Notes: generated by a model not told the origin, from the letters alone. A stretch of DNA of 64,000 bases from Siphonodentalium dalli (GCA_032622095.1 CP136062.1:36890918-36954917), one strand, 5' to 3'. Positions 22,640 through 34,671 are shown, counted from the first letter of the stretch. Numbers and translations are program-made.

Positions 22640-23236
22640 TCGTCGTGGCCATCATCGTCGTCGTTTTCATGGGCGTGATCGTCGTGGTGAAGCTGTCGTT
22701 GTCCGGCCCTGTTCACACATAATTATTGGATTAAACCAAGTCTTCTCGGTCCACAACAGCTTGATATATCGGTTAGGTTGAAGCTGTTTTGGACAGAGTC
22801 CCGTCCCATTACTATTCTATAACGGACTTTCATTGAAAATATATATCTGACTGGTAAATGTGTATGCATTGACAATGGGTTCAGATGCACGGATGCATGC
22901 ACGTTAACTGTATGCGAAAATAAACAGCTTCCAAATGAAACACCATAGTCTGATGACGAGATGGATGATTAAAATATGCTAATATAATACCTCTCTCAAA
23001 GCACCATACATAGAATAAGACATATAATAAGAATAAGACATATAAACACAAATAGATATAGATATATTTATTAATTAGTAATTAACATGTACATTAAGAA
23101 TTATGATCACCGAAATAATTTGAAATATTTTAAAGTGTGGAAATTCTGGAAATTATTAAATTATTGTTTTGTTTAAAACTTGGAAAACAACTAGAAACCT
23201 TCTTAAATCCATTAAAAAACATTGTAGAAGCCAAGT
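22640..23236. other. No recognisable feature
   Basis: 22630-22690 is rich in CGTCGT. The remainder is AT-rich with no supported gene. Confidence 0.4.
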
Positions 23237-23550
23237 TGTAAATTATTTAACACTATTAAAATAACTAATAGTGAATTTAACCATTAAAATCATACTAAGA
23301 TTAAATGGTTGCAATTTGACGATTTTGCGTAAAAAAGTAAAACAAATGGTAAAAAAATTGAAAACAAATATTGAAATTCTTCATTTTTTTAGCAAGATTA
23401 GTTATTTAACATTATTAACACAATTACAATTCAATTTAATCACAAAAATCATACTAAAACTAAATGGTTACAAATTTAATTTTTTTTTTTAATTTTGGTT
23501 AAAAACGAAGAAAAATGCCCAAAAAAATCGAAAAAAAAAACAAAGAAGGC
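23237..23550 (+). repeat. Tandem duplication, ~157-bp period, very AT-rich
   Basis: The order TTATTTAACA(C/T)TATTA, AATTTAA, AAAATCATACTAA and AAATGGTTGCAA at 23243-23312 repeats at 23402-23475 with changes. Followed by poly-A/T tracts. Confidence 0.65.
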
Positions 23551-23818
23551 TACACATTTGTTCTTGCTATCATGAATTTTCTTCATTACCATACCTAAAA
23601 CATTAAAAATAACATGGTCGCAGCTTGTCCGTCAATATGAGCAACACTACCTCCCGATCTCCTGGACTATAGAGAAATGAGATTGCAGAGTCAGGAACAT
23701 CCTGAATTTCACTATTATAATTATATTCAACTATACTAGTTAGATATGGATATCGTCGTTTTGCGAATTCGACACAAGAGGAGTAACCCAACAGAATATT
23801 TCACAGAACAATTCTCAA

Positions 23819-25846
23819 AAACAGTGTCATACTAAAAGAGTGTTATATTGAAACAGTGTAGGCGTCATAATAAAACAGTGTTATACTAAAACATGGGCAT
23901 ACTAAAACAGTGTCATACTAAAACAGTGTTATATTAAAACAGTGTCATACTAAAACAATGTTATACTAAAAGAGTGACAATGTCATACTAAAACAGTGTC
24001 ATACAAAAACAGTGTCATAATAAAACAGTGTCATCTAAAACAGTGTAGTGTCATACTAAACAGTGTCATACTAAAACAGTGTCATACTAAAACAGTGTCA
24101 TACTAAAACAGTTTTATAATTAAACAGTGTCAGACTAAAACAGTGTTACATTAAAACAGTGCCAGTGTCATACTAAAACAGTGTTATACTAAACCAGTGT
24201 CAGTGCCATACTAAAACGGTGTCATACTAAACAGTGTCAGAGTCATACTAAAACAGTGTCATACTAAAAGAGTGTTATATTAAAACAGTGTCAGCGTCAT
24301 ACCAAAACAGTGTCATACTAAAACATTGGCATACTAAAACAGTGTCATACTAAAAGAGTGTTATATTAAAATAGTTTCAGTGTCCTACTAAAACAGTGTC
24401 ACACTAATAACAATATTATCATAAAACAGTGACAATGTCATACTAAAACAGTGTAATAATAAAACAGTGTCATACTAAAACAGTGTCACTGTCATACTAA
24501 AACAGTGTCACTGTCATACCAAAACAGTGCCATACTAAAACAGTGTTATACTTAAACAGTGTCATACTAAAACAGTTTTACACTAAAACAGTGTCAGTGT
24601 CATACTAAAACAGTGTCATACTAAAACCGTGTTATACTAAATAAGTGTCAGTGTCATATTAAAACAATGTCATACTAAAACAGTGTCACACTAAAACAGT
24701 GTTATACAAAATACAGTGTCATACTAAAACAGTGTCATACTCAAACAGTGTTATGATAAAACAGGGTTATACTATAAAAAGTGTCATACTAAAACAGTTG
24801 CATACTAAAACAGTGTTATACTAAAACAGTGTCATTCTAAAACAGTGTCACACTAAGTCAGTATCATATTAAAACAGAGTCATACTAAAACGGTGTTATA
24901 CTAAAACAGTGTTATACTAAAAAGTGTCAGTGTCACAATAAAATATTGCCATACTAAAACACTGACAGTGTCATACTAAATAAAACAGTGTCATACTAAG
25001 ACAGTGTCAGTGTCATACTAAAATAGTGTTATATAAAAACAGTGTCATACTAAAACAGTGTCATTCTAAAACAGTGTCACACTAAGTCAGTATCATATTA
25101 AAACAGAGTCATTCTAAAACGGTGTTATACTAAAACAGTGTTATACTAAAAAGTGTCAGTGTCACAATAAAATATTGCCATACTAAAACACTGACAGTGT
25201 CATACTAAATAAAACAGTGTCATACTAAGACAGTGTCAGTGTCATACTAAAATAGTGTTATATAAAAACAGTGTCATACTAAAACAGTGTCAGTGTCAAC
25301 TTAAACAGTGCCATACTAAAACAGTGTTATACTAAAACAGTGTCAATATCGTACTAAAACAGTGTGAACTAAAACAGTGTGATACTAAAACCGTGTGATA
25401 CTAAAACAGTGTCATACTAAAACAGTGTCATAACAAAACAGTGTCGTACCAAAAACAGTGTCATACTAAAACAGTGTCATACTAAAACAGTCTCATACTA
25501 AAACAGTGTCATACTAAAACAATGTTATACTAAAACAGTGACATACGAAAGCAGTGCCATACTAAAACAGTGTCATACTAAAACAGTGTCGTAATAAAAC
25601 AGTGTCATGCTAAATCGGTATCATGTCAAACAGTGTCATATTAAAACAGTGTCATGCTAAAACAATGTTATACTAAATAGTGTCGTACTAAAACAGTGTC
25701 ATACTAAAACAATGTTATACAAAAACAGTGTCATACTAAAGCAGTGCCATACTAAAATCGTGTCATACTAAAACAGTGTCGTAATAAAACAGTGTCATAC
25801 TAAATCGGTATCATGTCAAATAGTGCCATACTAAATCGGTATCATA
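23819..25846 (+). repeat. 2-kb satellite of 16-bp units
   Basis: AACAGTGTCATACTAA and variants (TTATACT, CATATT, GTAATA) repeat over ~2 kb, more than 100 units. Occasional extra 6-8-bp steps such as GTGTCAGTGTCAT occur throughout. Unit variants are mixed along the array. A higher-order 229-bp block is duplicated at 24831-25288. No open frame of note. Confidence 0.97.
24831..25288 (+). repeat. 229-bp higher-order duplication in the satellite
   Basis: The block beginning GTCATTCTAAAACAGTGTCA at 24831 recurs at 25060 with the same internal irregularities, for example ACTAAGTCAGTATCATATTA and ATAAAATATTGCCATAC. One visible difference is TCATAC against TCATTC. This marks a recent unequal-exchange event. 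Confidence 0.9.
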
Positions 25847-25849
25847 TTT

Positions 25850-26337
25850 GTTTTAGTGACGAAATAACATGTCTCGATCAATTGCTAATGATAAATCGTG
25901 ATGTCCCACGATTATAATTGATGAAGTGATGCTAAGAGCTGTCCAATGTCCAATCAGAATTGATAAGGTGGGGCTAGGACCTGTCCTATCAGAATTGGAC
26001 ATTGGTCGTTAGAGCGTGGCGAGAAAGCACGTGGACAAAACGATCAATAGCAGCAATAACAATTAACTACACATATGTCTCCGCGTCTGAATACCTGTTT
26101 GTACAACCAGTGGCATAGACAATATTTTTGTGAATACATGTACAGGCAAGCGAACTTATGTAAAACAAGTTCCTATATATCCATTTAGGCAGCCTGTTCT
26201 CGTTAAAATAAGCACAGAACGCGCTTATGAGCGAAATCTAACATATTGTCATTATTTAACATCAATGTACGCTCTATATGGACCTAAACGAGGTTTTTAA
26301 AACAGTCTAATGTGGGACTATTTCCATATGAATATTA
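25850..26337. other. No recognisable gene; local near-repeat
   Basis: TCCAATCAGAATTG and CTATCAGAATTGGACATTGG near 25950-26005 form short direct and inverted repeats. Otherwise unremarkable. Confidence 0.4.
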
Positions 26338-26789
26338 GGTTACACTGGTGTAAATGTTTTCCATAGGTCCTCAGTGCTAACGTTTTAGCGCACACTGTTG
26401 GCAATTTAAATGTTGTGTCCAAAATTTTCTTTAAATCGAAAAAATTGACATTTTGGGAAACTTTTTACGCAAAAAAGTCATGTCCGTCTAGCAGGGAATT
26501 CGCCTTTAAATCTTGTGTTTTCGTTACTAGTGTCAGAACCGCATAAAAAAATACTGTCATATTTTAGACCACACCAAAAATTCAAACTTCACTACAAAGG
26601 GTTAATTCCTTTGAAAATAGCTATTTTCCCTATGGGAAATCATAGGGAAGAGGTGTGACGATTTTTTTTATACAAAATGCACACAAGGCTATTGACCAAT
26701 CAGGGCCCAGTGTCTATTTTATTCTCCCCTATATATTCCTCCCGCATCCACTAGATGTCACTCCGAACCATATTTACACCAGTGTAACC
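26338..26789. mobile_element. TIR element (452 bp), unclassified
   Basis: Perfect 18-bp terminal inverted repeats: GGTTACACTGGTGTAAAT at 26338-26355 and its reverse complement at 26772-26789. No clear target duplication and no transposase. The 82-residue frame at 26655-26903 runs past the right end and is not credible. Confidence 0.78.
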
Positions 26790-27088
26790 ATAATAAGCCC
26801 ATACTGGCATTATTTAATCTACCTTTTTTCATCGACACTACTTACCAGATTCACGCTCTTTATAATGTGTTTTCACTGCGGCCCGCGCCATTCAACGGAA
26901 TAACGGGTATAATCTCAATGGGCTTATTTCATAATAAATATGAACATATCTGAATAGTTATGTCCAATCATAGTGATTTTCGAGAACAACTGTAACACGA
27001 ATGCGCTATGGAAATAACATTATTTCAATTTCCATTCATACTCTATACATGTAGTTATGCCGCTAAGAATTATTTTATTTTAATAAGA

Positions 27089-27905
27089 TAATTATGGGCA
27101 GCCATTCGGTCGGAAATTACATGAAATAAAAGTTAATGGTGGTTTGTGAAAACAACTACAATCTATTTCAAAACAATAGTCTCCATTTTCAAACCAATGG
27201 TCGTTCTTTGATTCAATAAGAGATAATTACGTGTTAACAGATATAGATTCACAATCAACGTTGACCGATGCAAAATTAATGTTCCATTTTAATTTAATAG
27301 TATTCATTGTTCAACTAATATATAATAACAAACAATTAATACAGCTTTGCTCATATTCAGTAAACGTACATTCCGTTTCAATGGCCATATTTTCTCAATC
27401 AATAGACATATTTCAAACCAATAGACGATTTCTCACGATCAGTGATTATCGTTATCAAACTAATAGACCTTATTGTAAAACTAATAACTCATTGTAAAAC
27501 TAATAAATAAAACCGTAATTAACTTATTGTAAAACTATAACCTATTGTAAAATTAATAGACCTTATTGTAAAACTAATAACTTATTGTAAAACCTATATC
27601 TAAAACCGTCATTAACTTATTGTAAAACTAATAACTTATTGTAAAATTAATAGACCTTATTGTAAAACTAATAATCAATAGACATATTTTAAACCAATAT
27701 ACTATTCCCACGATCAATGATTATCGTTATCAAACTAATATCTAATAGCGGAATCAACTATTTCAGGTCAAACCAATGAGCTCATTTGAAATCAATGATT
27801 AAAACACAAACCTATAAGCAATTCGTAAATTAACGCTAGGGGCGCTGGCCACCAATTTTGTTCGCAAAATCCGTGACGTCAGAAATATAGAAATAAACAT
27901 GGGAG
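27089..27905 (+). repeat. Dispersed repeat E, plus copy
   Basis: This segment and 36505-37281 are inverted copies. Shared blocks in matching order: GCCATTCGGTCGGAAATTAC, GGTTTGTGAAAACAACTACA, a run of short phrases around CCAATAGAC and TATTGAATCAATAAG-type sequence, GTAAATTAACGCTAGG, and TCCGTGACGTCA. The interior is a degenerate short-period repeat. At 27470-27675 CTTATTGTAAAACTAATAA is repeated several times in this copy only. No transposase or clear TIR. Confidence 0.75.
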
Positions 27906-28254
27906 TTCCCAATGTCATGTCGATGTGACGATTTGGAGTATGAGTTCACTCGGTGCAAATCAAACGACGATAAATATTCACTATAATATATAGGACATAT
28001 AGTGGAGTAGATTAAGTCAAATTTTCAAGGCAATTGTTCAAATTGTTACTAAAGCATTAAACTTTGCACATATGTACATCTTCTTTTATATTAGATATGG
28101 AGCCATGCTGAAATTTGACTTTAACCCCTCTTTTTAAGGGGTTTTCCAAATTTATAGAGCGTTTCGTGATTATATTATTTAATAAATGTCGCAATTAATC
28201 TCACCATGAAATATACGATTTAAAATTAGGCATATTCAGTTCGTATGACTCTGA

Positions 28255-28345
28255 GAGATATAATGCCACATTTTAAGGGTAAAATTGGAACTCCCCGCCC
28301 AAGATGGTCGTCAAAATGACAGCTGAAAGATGGAATTTGACGTTT
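28255..28345 (+). repeat. Dispersed repeat F, plus copy
   Basis: TAATGCCACATTTTAAGGGTA, AATTGGAACTC, AAGATGG and CGTCAAAATG are the reverse complement of the segment at about 53833-53905. A small part of a longer decayed family. Confidence 0.6.
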
Positions 28346-28611
28346 TTTCGCTATTATCTTCTAGATCAGGTTCTGCTGTATGGAACTGGTTCGGAAATGT
28401 GACTTCATTTTGTATTGCTCATGTTAAGAGATAATTGGAGCAATGAATATATGTCATTCGTATGATCCAAGTCCCTCCCGCGATCCCTCAATAATTCGAT
28501 TATACATAACTCGGTATGAAATTTAACCAAATATCACCGTTATGAATCTAGTCATATTTTAACAAGAATTGGACAGAACTTTGCAAATTATGACATACAA
28601 TTACTTATGAA

Positions 28612-28680
28612 TTTTTGCGCTTAAGTGCAAATATTTTACGTTTAATCACAAATCATTTGCGCTAAGTGGAAATAGAAATT
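28612..28680. repeat. Outlying GCGCTTAAGTGC palindrome cluster
   Basis: Decayed copies of the TTTGCGCTTAAGCGCAAA motif found in an array at 29694-29853. Confidence 0.6.
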
Positions 28681-28737
28681 AATGCATTGATCTCCCTGAA
28701 TTAATTTTAAATGGCATAGGCCTAACACATCACTCAT

Positions 28738-29186
28738 GCAAGCCTGTAAATAGCGTGTCTGTCATTTGCAGAATGAGGTCCACAGAGGGTGAATTTAGTG
28801 ATGCTACCCTGCATAGCGGGCTAGCATAACTAAATTCACCCTCTGGGGACCTCATTCTGCTTAGGCCTCATTTTCTGGGAAGTAACTATGGTATCAAATT
28901 CACATTGTTTTTAGTTACGTTTTCCCATCTGGGAAGTTTCTATATCCCCTAATTTGCAGAAGATAAAATCCATAATCGAGGCTCCAAATGGGTGAACATC
29001 ACCAACTTCAACTGGGGAACTTCAATCTTATCCTAGGACTGCCATAGCAGTTGAGAGCCCTAAGTAGAATGAGGCCCCCAGAGGGTAAATTTAGTGATGC
29101 TAGCCCACTATGCGGTGTAGCGTCACTAAATTCACCCTCTGGGGACCTCATTCTACAAATGACAGACACGCTATTTGCAGGCTTGC
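28738..29186. mobile_element. Second twin-hairpin TIR element (449 bp)
   Basis: Outer arms TGCAAGCCTG(T/C)AAATAGCGTG at 28738 and the inverse at 29186 continue through GTCTGTCATTTG into a hairpin on each side (about 28769-28861 and 29065-29155). Each hairpin pairs GAATGAGG...CAGAGGGT with ACCCTCTG...CCTCATTC. The inverted symmetry then continues inward to TTAGGCCTC / GAGCCCTAA. No sequence similarity to the piggyBac-type MITE, but the same architecture. No target duplication determined. Confidence 0.82.
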
Positions 29187-29216
29187 ACTCAAGTCTATAT
29201 ACATGTAGGCCCATCA

Positions 29217-29560
29217 TACAAGGGAAGCAATCCCCAGTGATCCCTAGATACCAGTACCTTTTATGACCATGGAAATGGTATATATCTGTACAGGATATGT
29301 CTCTTTTATAAAATGTAATAGATCTCTGGGATGGAGGCACAAATTCTTAGGGACAGGGATGCTGATAATATGTAAATATGTTTTTCCCCTATTTCTATTC
29401 AATAAGTACATGTACACCACGAGGGAAGCAAGCCACCAGCTGTAACCCCTAATTCTCCTTCTATGACCATGGACATGGTATATATTTGTGCAGGAGATGT
29501 CCCTTTAATAAAATATACTAGAGCTTTGGGAATGAGGCACCAATTTTTGGGACACCAGAC
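29217..29560 (+). repeat. Tandem duplication, ~197-bp period
   Basis: ATGACCATGGAAATGGTATA, GTACAGGATATGTC, TTTATAAAATGTA and GAGGCAC at 29265-29340 recur as ATGACCATGGACATGGTATA and so on at 29463-29540. Each is preceded by GGGAAGCAA. Open frames at 29263-29445 and 29463-29648 are the two copies read in frame and need not be coding. Confidence 0.8.
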
Positions 29561-29693
29561 AGCTGCACCAGAGACAGAGATGCTTTTGACTTTTCAACTT
29601 TCGAGTCTGTATGGGCTACTACTATGGGCCCATAATAATATACTATGAGATGGACTCCATCATTCACAATCAGAGGGAAGTAAAGGAGTGTTA

Positions 29694-29853
29694 GGTATTT
29701 GCGCTTAAGCGCAAAGCATTTACACTTAAACGCAAATGATTTTCACTTAAGCGCAAACAAATTGATAGACACATATTTGTGCTTAAGCGCAAATGACATC
29801 GCTTAAGCCCAAATGATTTATGTTTAAGCTTAATATTTGTGCTTGAGCGCAAA
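29694..29853. repeat. Array of TTTGCGCTTAAGCGCAAA palindromes
   Basis: At least six intact or decayed copies of an 18-bp palindrome, spaced roughly 22-30 bp apart. The left part of the array is best preserved. The Helitron at 29854 begins immediately after the last half-palindrome (GAGCGCAAA). Confidence 0.85.
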
Positions 29854-32820
29854 TCTATATCTATATTTGTGAATGTCTGTCTGTCTGTCTGTGTTCTATA
29901 GAAATTCACAGGGGACCATCTAGATGATGCCAAAGGGGTCTACTAGGAGTAGCTTTTTATGAGAAAGATAATGGTCGGGGTTAGAATTTTCTAAAGTGAC
30001 GCCGTGTGTTGTCAGGGGCAGAAAAGGGGGAGGGGCAGAAAAAAAATTGTCGCCGATTGCCACCAAACTTATATATTATCATCCCCATAATATGAGGAAA
30101 CTAATGGTTTAAATATGTCAAATGTCACGCCGTTTGCGTCAGGGATGCCCGGAAGGGGAGAGAGGCACCAAATTTTATCACAAATAATTTTAGCGCCGAA
30201 TTCCACCATATAATCATCCCCATAATATGAGGAATCTAATGGCGTGGTTTAAATATGGCAAAAGTCGCGCCGTTCGTGTCAGGGGTGCCCGGAAGGGGGG
30301 GGGGGGGGCAGATTTTTTTTGTCGCCGATTGCCACGAAACTTACAGATAATCATCCCCATGATATGAAGAATCCAACGGTGTGGTTTAAATATGTCAAAA
30401 GTGGCGTCGTTTGAGTCAGGAATGAACGGAAGGGGAGAGGGGTACCAAAATTGATAAAACTAATTTTAGGGCCGATTTCCACCAAATTGATATATATTCT
30501 TCTTCATGATACAAGGAATCTAATTGTGAGATTTAACAACGCCAAATTGTTGTTTTTGGATGAGAGATTGGGAGGGGGTGGGCACTAAATTTGATAATAA
30601 GTCGCCGATTGCCACCACACTTATACAAAATCATCCCCATGGTATGAGGAGTCTAATTGTGTGGCTTTTAGCTGTCAAATGTGGTCTCTTTCGAGTCAGG
30701 GTTGCATTGAAAGGGACAGGGGCAACAAAATTGATGCACAATTTTTTTAGCGCCATTTTCCACCAAATTGATACACGTTCTTATCCATGATACGAGGAAT
30801 CTAATCGTGATTTAAAGACGCCATCGTTGTGCTATTTGGGTGAGAGATGGAGATGGGAGGGATTGGCACCAAAATTGATAAAAAAAAAATTTAGTCGCCG
30901 ATTATCACCAAACTAATAAACAATCATCTCCATGATATCAGGAGTGTAATCGTGTGGTTTAAGGGTGTTACAAGTGGGGCCATTCAAGTCAGTGGTGTAT
31001 AGAGGTGAGAGGGACACATAAAATTATATCTATATGTTTAGTGCCGATTTCCACCAGATTGATACATATTCTTCTCCGTGATACGAGGAATCTTATCGTG
31101 TGGTTTAGATACACCAAATTGGTGCCCTATGGGTGAGAGATATGGGGACCTTAAATTTGATACGAATTTGTATACTCGCCAATTTTCACCAATTTCATAT
31201 ATATGCATCTCTAATCTCTAATGAGTCTTAGTGTGTGCAGCTTGAGTCCGAAATACGGACGGGAGGGTCACCAAAACTGATACAAAATATTTTTAGTACC
31301 AATTACCATCAAATTGAGACACGTTCTTCTCAAATGATACAAGAAATAAAATCGTGCTGTCTGTCTGTCTGTCTGTCTTTTTGTCTGTCTGTGTGCATTC
31401 TATATATAACTTCACACGGTACAATCAAGATGGCACCAAGGCGTTCTAAGAGGGGTAACTTTTTACAAGGAAGACAATGGTGCGGGTTAAAATTTTCTAA
31501 AATGACGCTGTTGGTGGGAGGGGAATTTCAAAAATATGGTGAAATAGTTTTGTCGCTGTTTTCCACCAAACGAATACATAATCACCTTCGCAATATGGCG
31601 TTGTTCGGGTAAGCGTTGCATCAACAATTGATTCAATAAACCAAATTCCACCAAATTCATACACGTTTTTCTCTAATGATATACCATGAATTAAATAACA
31701 TTTGGTGTCGTTTGCGTCACGGGTGGCGAGCGGATATGCACTACCATTGATAAGATTGCTATTCGCCGATATCCACATATAAGTTATATACAGTCACCAG
31801 GCCATCTCCATATCATTTTAAGTAGTTGGGCGTTCACATTTCACAATCCCGACATATGGTGACCCACATAATTCACTTGAACAATTATATCTTCTTAACA
31901 GTCATATTTATATGGGAATGGCAATCAAGGCATTCACACAATGAGCTAGCAAAAATAGATAACTAGAAGAATAATTAAACGTATATTTATCATTCTATTG
32001 AAGAGATACATATATTCTGAGAGACCTCGAACCGTCAGAGGATTGCATATATATAATAAAAAAATTGAGTCTGTTCCATTCAATACAGTTTCCACAAAAA
32101 GTTACAATTTGTCAAGAGATATGGAAGGCCTGTTCAAAAATAGTGGTCACAGTGTGCAGTCAAATGTAGTTTCTTCTGATATACAAGAAAATGCAGTTAG
32201 TAGCACAAGACTTTTCAGGATCCTACCAATACTGACATCTGACAAGGGTTTTAGAACAGACTCCTCGACTGACATAAACAACTCAAAATCTGGCTCTGTG
32301 CCTGTTATGTCACATGTAGCTGATATATATGCGCAGCAACATGTCGTTTAAACTAAGAATGTTTAGCCAATATATAGCACCATGAACAGAGGAGCACCTG
32401 GAAATTTCTTTGAAACATCTGTATCTTCATGGAGATATGATGGCCAGGTGTCATCGAGATCTTAGTCCAACCCACTAGATTGATTGATACATCTCAATAT
32501 GTAAAACCCAATTATCATCTTTTATCGAACTAATGTGTTTATGATGTTCATGTATCATATTATAACGTCTAATGTATACGCAGTTGTAAATAAATAAATA
32601 CTTCATTATTGGTAGAACAGATTAATCGTGATAAACAGAATGACAATTGACAAGGTGAGCCACTACTTATATTCCATGACTGTAATAATCATGTTTTGTG
32701 ATGCTATTTGAATATACAATTTATGAGAAAACGTATAACACTTTAAGCAAGAGCATTCTCTATTGCCAACAAATATCCACAGCATACATTAACCTGGGCA
32801 ACATCGGGTAACCCTGCTAG
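29854..32820 (+). mobile_element. Non-autonomous Helitron, copy 3 (2967 bp)
   Basis: Starts TCTATATCTATATTTG after an A, ends CTAG before a T, with the 3' hairpin weakened by changes in the loop (CAACATC). It is collinear with copy 2: the 5' TGTCTG segment, minisatellite units, the second internal 5'-end segment (31352-31500) and the unique 3' region. It differs by a 16-bp G run near 30291-30307, a deletion-fused unit at 30205 and an expanded TGTC tract at 31357-31390. No protein-coding capacity. Confidence 0.88.
31352..31500 (+). repeat. Internal second Helitron 5'-end segment (copy 3)
   Basis: A TGTCTGTCTG tract followed by TTCTATATATAACTT, GGGGTAACTTTTTACAAG and TTAAAATTTTCTAAAATGACG, in the same order as the true 5' end at 29860-30000. 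The TGTC tract has expanded here. Confidence 0.8.
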
Positions 32821-33396
32821 TAAATAATAAATGTGAAAAGGGCCTCCCATAGTAAGAGGGGACTCTAAATTTCTTGAACATTGAAATTCCCTTTGTTTGA
32901 GAATTTGTACATGTTTATATTGAATATTATCAGTAAATAATTATTCTGTGTGTTTCAAAAGAAATCAGAATAAATTGTTATTGTTTTTAAGTATTGGTTA
33001 TATATAACAGTTAATTAGATTGACTCCCCTCTTCCAAGATGCATTCTTACTGTGGAAAACCGATCGCCCAAGCGATTCACCCAGGTCTGTTGGATGGCTC
33101 AAACGACTTTTCCTACTATGGCCAGTTTGTACCCTTGATTTGAATGACACATTTTATTGTTTCGTACCATGTTTTTGGTCATTTCACACCATATATTGGT
33201 ATGTTTCGTTGATTCCCAAAAATGATGAATGGTCATTCGTACATGTGAAAAATTATTTTAATCGTGTTAACTTAATGAGAGTGAACATGATCATGATTTA
33301 ACGTTCGTGATGATGACAACCCGACATTTACATGTTAACATATTTCTTTCTTTTTTTTTCGAAACAAATGAACCAATTGAAATTGTCGCGACAAAG
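32821..33396. other. No supported gene; degenerate TTTCGTACCAT motifs
   Basis: TTTCGTACCATGTTTTTGGT and TTTCACACCATATATTGGTA near 33158-33205 resemble units of the array at 34672-34797. The 93-residue frame at 33020-33301 spans them and has no recognisable domain. Confidence 0.4.
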
Positions 33397-33400
33397 TTAA

Positions 33401-33830
33401 AGATGCATAATCCGAATTAACGCTTGAATATTACTATTTCCTTGGCTTCGGGTAAAACATATGTGATTTGAGTTGAGGAACCCACCCATCAAAGCTGAGA
33501 ATGATCAGATATCGATTTTTGAAATCTATTATTTTTCACCATCGATAATTTTTAGTGGCCCAATAAAAAGTCGAAAGAGGACGGATGAAGATGGATAACT
33601 CAAAAAGCAAGTGGCTTTTGTTGTGTCAGATATTTGACAAAACCGCAAAATTTCATTGAACAAAATATTGATAAATAACAGGTTTTGGGCAATTGTATAC
33701 TATATTTGACTGGTTAGCATTATTTTTGGGGCATTACTCGATTCTGGTAAACGAAGTGGCATTTCAAAAAATGGTGTTGTTGTTTTTGAAATATGATGAT
33801 ATGGGAACCATCGAATCGGACTGAGTACCT
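33401..33830 (-). mobile_element. TTAA-flanked TIR element, copy 2 (430 bp)
   Basis: Inverted relative to 20858-21303. TTAA at 33397-33400 and 33831-33834. The right end reads TCGGACTGAGTACCT; the left is diverged (AGATGCATAATCCGAATTAA). The same internal landmarks are present, including AGGAACCCACCCATCAAAGC and GTCAGATATTTGACAAA. Confidence 0.8.
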
Positions 33831-33835
33831 TTAAT

Positions 33836-34471
33836 GTCATTTTTTTTTAAATAATACTGGTATACTCAAATGTACGAATTGTCGAAATTATACAGGAACT
33901 GGTATGAAATGTCCAGAACCCTGGTGCGAAACATCTCCACCATGTCAAACTTCCATGGTATGAAATGCCAGCAACCTATTCATCCATTGCACATTATCAT
34001 TTATTTCCAATGGGCATGGATACGAGTCTCCCATTGGGGAAGGGTTCCACCTTGATACATGTATGTTCCGACAACACCCCCTTGGAAGGAAGTTTCCTAC
34101 AGATGGCTACAGGGTAAATGTATATCGGTCCAAAATTTGTTCGAAAATTATTAATTAGATATGACATTTTTGCACGATATGGCTTGTTATCAAACTCCAT
34201 TTGTACTTAGCTGAATATCACTTCAATTTGCCCTAAATCGAGTAATATCATTTTACGACATCATTAATTAAGAGTAATATGATGTTATGACATCACGATC
34301 TGAGTAATACACGGTATGGCTTTGACATGGTGTAATTCTATTTCACTATTAGAATAGGCATAGATACCATTTTTTTGTGATGTCACTCATTAGAAAAAGT
34401 TGTCAATATTACACTGTTACTAAGAGGCGAACTACCATAATTAATAGATACATGTAGGGTATTACTTGTTT
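33836..34471. other. No supported gene
   Basis: GGTATGAAATGTCCAGAACC and GGTATGAAATGCCAGCAACC at 33900-33978 form a short direct repeat. GAGTAATAT-CAT and ACATCA phrases repeat near 34240-34310. Confidence 0.4.
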
Positions 34472-34585
34472 GGTTTGATATTATAGGCCTGATTTCAGTC
34501 CTCAGTAGCCTCATATCAGCCTTCGTCGTCAGGCTGGTTGTGATATGAGGTTACCTCAGGGTGATATAGGGCCCAATATCAAACC
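34472..34585. repeat. Imperfect inverted repeat, 114 bp
   Basis: GGTTTGATATTATAGGCC on the left pairs with GGGCCCAATATCAAACC on the right. The arms continue through CCTCAG to a perfect inner CCTCATATCA / TGATATGAGG. Small foldback, family unknown. Confidence 0.75.
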
Positions 34586-34671
34586 AACGATGTTGGCGCT
34601 GCTAGTCTACAGGGTCACTGTCTGGTTGTTCCCCTTGCCGAGGAGATATAAATGGGTACAGGACGTTTTGT

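Noticed and set aside
22344-22781. 145-residue frame with SQSADLTCNWDR repeats
   Set aside because: It starts inside the right hairpin of a MITE and runs through a minisatellite. No signal, domain or splice evidence.
33020-33301. 93-residue frame rich in W and F
   Set aside because: It overlaps degenerate TTTCGTACCAT repeat units and has no domain match I can recognise.
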